A stretch of 64,000 nt of DNA from the NCBI GenBank assembly GCA_963676165.1, contig OY781043.1:2666001-2730000 (forward strand). The letters are read 5' to 3'. Positions 61,901 through 64,000 of the stretch are shown here, in pieces. Position 1 is the first letter of the stretch. Every line of letters begins with the position of its first letter. The notes under the pieces are model-generated. The model saw nothing but the letters and a program-made list of their open reading frames with translations. It did no database searches and was not told the origin of the DNA. The DNA is from JAQIBY01 sp963676165. Its GTDB lineage: Bacteria; Bacteroidota; Bacteroidia; Bacteroidales; ML635J-15. A program made the translations under genes and the position numbers.

Positions 61901-64000
61901 ACAGTTGTCGATGAAGATGATCCAAATCTTACTTGCTTACCTGATGACATTTATGTTGAAGCAAATGACCCGGGAAACACATTCTATATCGCAACTGAAA
62001 ATGAATTCCAACCAAGCATGTGGAACAATTGCTCAGGAGTTACATACACTCACGATTACACATCACATACACCAAACACATCTTTGGACAATGCAAGTTT
62101 CCCATTAGGTTCAACAACTGTCACATGGACTGCTGTTGATGCAGCTGGTAACACATCAACTTGTACATTTACCGTACACGTACAATCAACTATCAACCCA
62201 CACATTTCTTGTAATGGACCAAAATGGAGAATAACAGACACAGGTCTTTGCACATACGATATTTCAGGAACTGAATTTGATGTTTCAACTACAACTTCAG
62301 GAGCAACACTCTCTTACCAAATTAACGGTGGCTCATCTGTAGCTTCCTCAACCCTGAACGGTGTTACTTTAAATAATGGGACAAATACATTGCTATGGAC
62401 AGCAACTGATGGATCAAGTAATACATCTACCTGTTCTTTCAATATTTACGTCTATGACGATGAAAACCCTGTTCCTTCTTGTCCTGAAGATATCACAACA
62501 TACCTTGACGCCAGTGGATGCACAAAAGCCTACAGCTCAATTGGAGTGACTCCTCCGACAGCTACTGACAATTGTACCTCTGCAGGAAATCTTGTCATTT
62601 CTAATGATGCCGAAACTGAACTTGAATTAGGAACAACAACTATCACCTGGTCAATCAGAGATGAAAGAGGGAATTATGCATATTGTACTCAAGACATTAC
62701 GGTTGTGGATGACATCAACCCAACTATTGATTGTCCTGCAACTGCATACTATAGAGAATTTGACAACACAGAAGTTGACTATTATACTGTAATTGGTGAT
62801 GAAATGAGACCTGATGTTGATGACAATTGCACTGTGGACACTTATACAAATAGTGTGAATGCTGGTTCATACCTCAACGGTGAAACGTTTGCTTACGGAA
62901 CTCATCAAGTCACATGGACAGCAACAGACAACTCAGGAAACACAGAAGATTGCATCATTGACATTATTGTAGTAGAGTCTTTTGAGCCTCTCATTGAGTG
63001 TGTTGAAGACGACACACGTTACACTGACCTTGATGCATGTAATTACACTGTTGTTGGAGATGAATTTGATGCCACTAATATTGGAGATTTCATTCATCCA
63101 ACATTTGCAATGACACATGACTACGCTACTGCCCCTCTAAACACAACCCTTGCAGGCGCAGAATTCCCTACAGGCACTCATACAATAACATGGACCGGAA
63201 CTCAAACAATCAACGGAACGGTTTACACAACCAGTTGCAGTTTTGACATAACAGTTATTGACGATCAGGATCCTGTAATCGATGCAAATCCTGACGATTT
63301 AACGTTCAATGTAGAGCCAGGTACTTGTCACTATTATCATGAACTTGATCCAATTTCAGCTTCTGACAATTGCTCAGGTTTCACAATTACAAATACTGCA
63401 CCTGTAGATAACTATTATGACAAAGGTAATACGGTTGTCAGATGGTATGTCGAAGATGCTGACGGAAATGTCATCCACTACGATCAAACCATTACAGTTG
63501 TTGACAATGAAGGTCCGGTAATAAGTAATTGTCCTTCAAATCCTGCAGCAGCTACTGCAACAGGTTCTGGTTGTCAAGCTTCAGTAAGCTGGACTGCTCC
63601 TACTGCTGTTGATGCATGTTCTGGCATTGCAAATTTCACTTCAAATTACTCTCCTGGAGATTTATTTGATATTGGAACAACGACAGTTACATACACAGCT
63701 ACTGACAATGAAGGAAATGTAAGCACATGCAGTTTTGATGTCACAGTACTTGACGAAAGTCCAACAATAACTTGTGTTACAAATCAATCTGCAAACACAA
63801 ATTCAGGACATTGCTCCTATCAAGTCATGGGTAACGAATTTGACCCTACTGCATTTGATGATAATTGCTCTGTATCTTCTGTTGAATATAGCTATTTTGA
63901 TGGAACCACAACTCAAACCGGATTAAACACCCTTTCCGGAGTGGTAATTCCAAAACCTGTATCAGGAATAGTCACCATTACGTGGACAATCACTGATAAT
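55988..64000 (+). CDS. Giant secreted HYR-repeat protein (3' end outside window)
   Basis: One frame stays open from the ATG at 55988 to the window end, 2671 codons, and runs on beyond it. The first ~57 residues are a signal peptide with a long polar lead (basic KKKSKR, then a hydrophobic core and NVSAQ). Two Ig-like segments (to about residue 235) are followed by about 28 HYR (hyalin) domains of ~80-95 residues. Each has the layout D(N/D)xxP-x-I-x-C-P, then a central x-x-D-N-C, then a strand VTWTATD-x-x-G-N-x-x-x-C-x-F-x-V-x-V. HYR domains have an Ig-like fold and occur in adhesive extracellular proteins. A T9SS sorting domain is expected beyond the window. It follows miaA by 113 bases in the same direction. 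Confidence 0.93.
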   Translation, partial: MDLKNYNIADVAMLLLQSPNSKKNQINHKKKSKRLAFLTFALSLFFGIFLTGNVSAQVAELYSSGNTTICQGESTTIAVHITASVGPYTVVYSDGNDNFTVSNYASDEFNDDDITVSPSSTTTYTLVSVEDSFGTNLLPISSNSASITVNPIPTNILVNLDPEAPICPNVNFEITATATNGSTYQVWDETGTINLGSTPYTTSITNSTDYILKAITTEGCSAEQAFSVQIDNINPSITCPSDQNLNMDASTCEATLPDYTSMVTVSDNCTAEGSISLSQSPITGTTLSGGHNSTQLVTITATDEMGNNADCSFTVTVIDNESPTISNCPVNISQDTDEGEAGAIVTWVEPSATDNCTASGSLTWSKSHNSGDFFDVGTTTVTYTATDAAGNVSSTCSFDVTINDNEFPEITCPANISVNNDAGQCGAVVTYVAPIGTDNFPGAVTSQTAGLASGSEFPVGVTTNTFQVEDAYGNTTDCSFTVTVTDNEDPEITCLADINANVDAGQCTAIVTYSAPVGTDNCAGSSTVQIAGLASGSEFPVGTTTNTFQVTDAVGNTAQCSFDVIVTDNIDPEITCAADIIQTADADNCSAIITYTAPVGTDNCIGAFTVQSTGLASGSTFPVGTTTNTFVVTDASGNDATCSFDVTITDDQTPSIIDCPSNIAQSNDNNNCSAIVTWVEPTATDNCTTGENFTWTKSHTPGSSFDVGTTTVTYTVEDEAGNSSTSCTFDVTITDDQAPDILGCPADITRSNTLDQCQSIVSWTEPTATDNCSSAGNIVWTKSHNPGDVFTVGTTTVTYTATDEAGNVSTCTFDVTVLDNQKPVISGCPSNISQSADGGSCTAVVTWVEPTATDNCTTAGNLIWTKTHTPGSTFSTGTTTVSYTAEDEAGNVSLTCSFDVTIADEVNPVAVCQDITVYLDEDGEASITANDIDNGSSDNCTLDELSINISNFNCSDIGANTVTLTATDAVSNTATCTSTVTIIDNTSPTLTPKPTPTTKYVDLGSCAYTISGAEFDPDVSDNCSVSLLQYSIDAGAFTGTDANTSLAGTSLDEGVHNIVWKATDPSGNISNTWDFDITVEDNQAPQISAMANKFRNTNVDCTYVISGTEFDVTVTDNCGSGSVTQTYTINAGLPVTATTLNGVALNTGSNTIVWTANDGTNEATRTFIVNVSDDDAPEIQTINNITQNSAANCQATVTWTTPTVSDNCDATPTLTQIVGPSSGSSFNLGTTLIKYKAQDDAGNISYMEFNVIIENNNPPTITCPSGSPFTRSAPEGACYYTVVGTEFNPTSTSGCDVTISNDYDGTSSLEGKQIAGGTHTITWTATDASSATSTCAIVVDVDSDQDLSFTTPVGHFDRYTDGGDCYFTIPGNDFDASDIPDACAGSSITVSGEITQGAATIHSGFSTLAGYQLAKGENYSIVWTIEDGSGLSISSTPFTISVFDDQEPTFTCYGNNTLSTDAGENYYTVSGTEFDPTGITDNCDASFDISYTIDGSPGVGTTMGGTQLLVGNHTITWTVVDQSGNSDDCIYIITIEDNEDPSITSIANATRSATSGTCFYTASGGEFDPTSSDNVGVTEFINLLNNSSSLDGYEFPVGTTDVVWRAKDAAGNTITMEFTVTVSDDEAPTFDLPATATRYANSSCYYRVIGSEFNPTNISDNCTSGNFLITNDYNSYSSLTYEDLPVGTTTVTWTITDHQGNSTSESIDITVIDNTDPYIYCPSYTYVRISDSGESYYTANGTELIPYNSDNCSVSSMINDFNGSSNLLNTQIPEGEHAITWTATDPSGNTETCVVNLVVTSNLYPQITCVGTQVRNTDAGQCYYTISGDEFAPTIAYGSPTIEYSLDWAAYTSSLGGLQASSGVAHYVRVRASWELGGNTYRSYCGFYLIVVDNEDPSITPLADITTATTSYCYAYIPDLGTLTATDNCTSSLNLEITNNQADHYYSLGTTVVTWSVTDEAGNTATYDQNVTVVDEDDPNLTCLPDDIYVEANDPGNTFYIATENEFQPSMWNNCSGVTYTHDYTSHTPNTSLDNASFPLGSTTVTWTAVDAAGNTSTCTFTVHVQSTINPHISCNGPKWRITDTGLCTYDISGTEFDVSTTTSGATLSYQINGGSSVASSTLNGVTLNNGTNTLLWTATDGSSNTSTCSFNIYVYDDENPVPSCPEDITTYLDASGCTKAYSSIGVTPPTATDNCTSAGNLVISNDAETELELGTTTITWSIRDERGNYAYCTQDITVVDDINPTIDCPATAYYREFDNTEVDYYTVIGDEMRPDVDDNCTVDTYTNSVNAGSYLNGETFAYGTHQVTWTATDNSGNTEDCIIDIIVVESFEPLIECVEDDTRYTDLDACNYTVVGDEFDATNIGDFIHPTFAMTHDYATAPLNTTLAGAEFPTGTHTITWTGTQTINGTVYTTSCSFDITVIDDQDPVIDANPDDLTFNVEPGTCHYYHELDPISASDNCSGFTITNTAPVDNYYDKGNTVVRWYVEDADGNVIHYDQTITVVDNEGPVISNCPSNPAAATATGSGCQASVSWTAPTAVDACSGIANFTSNYSPGDLFDIGTTTVTYTATDNEGNVSTCSFDVTVLDESPTITCVTNQSANTNSGHCSYQVMGNEFDPTAFDDNCSVSSVEYSYFDGTTTQTGLNTLSGVVIPKPVSGIVTITWTITDN
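56690..64000 (+). repeat. About 28 HYR-domain repeats in three subtypes
   Basis: Repeat boundaries (the D(N/D)xxP step) fall near 56690, 56942, 57200, 57445, 57690, 57935, 58190, 58443, 58697, 58939, 59228, 59509, 59752, 60015, 60318, 60597, 60857, 61127, 61387, 61667, 61913, 62187, 62457, 62710, 62977, 63262, 63503 and 63753. Three kinds can be told apart. A 'GLASGS-FPVGTTTNTF' type lies at 57200-57935. A 'TWVEPTATDNC...WTKSHxPG' type lies near 57000, 58020, 58270, 58530 and 63600. A 'CxYxISGxEFDP' type dominates from about 58980 onward. Confidence 0.85.

Overview
The window comes from a Bacteroidota chromosome. Four proteins are secreted and carry (or appear to carry) type IX secretion (T9SS) C-terminal sorting domains. 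Many genes are preceded by the Bacteroidota -7 promoter box TAnnTTTG a few bases before the start codon. The households also fit: GWxTD protein, M64 and C69 peptidases, a short AMP nucleosidase, a TonB-like protein and DUF4143 ATPases. The hydrogenase-like Fe-S protein and the C69 dipeptidase suggest an anaerobic or facultative Bacteroidales/Marinilabiliales-type organism; that lineage call is inference. The DNA is A+T-rich. I recognise no tRNA, rRNA or CRISPR array.

Layout. 1-3.1 kb is an accessory patch: an unrecognised membrane-anchored protein, a decayed IS110-type transposase on the minus strand, a small secreted protein and a 97-bp element with IS-like inverted ends. 3.1-6.7 kb holds two divergent T9SS cargo genes. 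6.7-11.2 kb is a nitrogen-type locus: histidine kinase, response regulator, TorF-like porin and ammonium transporter. 11.3-14.7 kb is a redox signalling module: thioredoxin-like 2Fe-2S protein, hydrogenase-like Fe-S/PAS protein and SpoIIE-type phosphatase. It ends in a long bidirectional terminator facing a C69 dipeptidase.

16.7-28.2 kb is mixed housekeeping and surface genes: lgt, a TonB-like protein, a GLUG-repeat surface protein, acyl-CoA synthetase, HEAT protein, rfbD, MscS channel, M64 peptidase, AMP nucleosidase and a stand-alone HsdR-N-like protein. Three convergent pairs here overlap at their stop codons. 28.2-35.5 kb has a LamG-like surface protein beside a fragment of a second copy of its 3' end, an RNA helicase, Tex and a bleomycin-hydrolase-type peptidase.

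35.7-44.1 kb is an exopolysaccharide block: asparagine synthase, glycosyltransferase, Wza-like lipoprotein, Wzc-like tyrosine kinase with a Tyr/Gly tail, MraY/WecA-like transferase and lytic transglycosylase. uvrA, mtaB, an inositol monophosphatase, a GWxTD protein and a kinase-fold protein lacking the catalytic Asp follow in the same direction. 51.6-55.9 kb holds a LOG protein, an AAA/DUF4143 ATPase with a regular 32-bp tandem array upstream of its promoter, smpB, a Yip1 protein and miaA. From 55,988 to the window end runs one open frame of at least 2671 codons built from about 28 HYR domains; it is cut by the window edge.

The points most worth a second look are the hydrogenase-like sensor with altered active-site motifs, the phased 32-bp array, the inverted repeat spanning the histidine kinase promoter and start codon, the probable pseudokinase, and the giant HYR protein. 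I did not find a clearly new multi-gene system.
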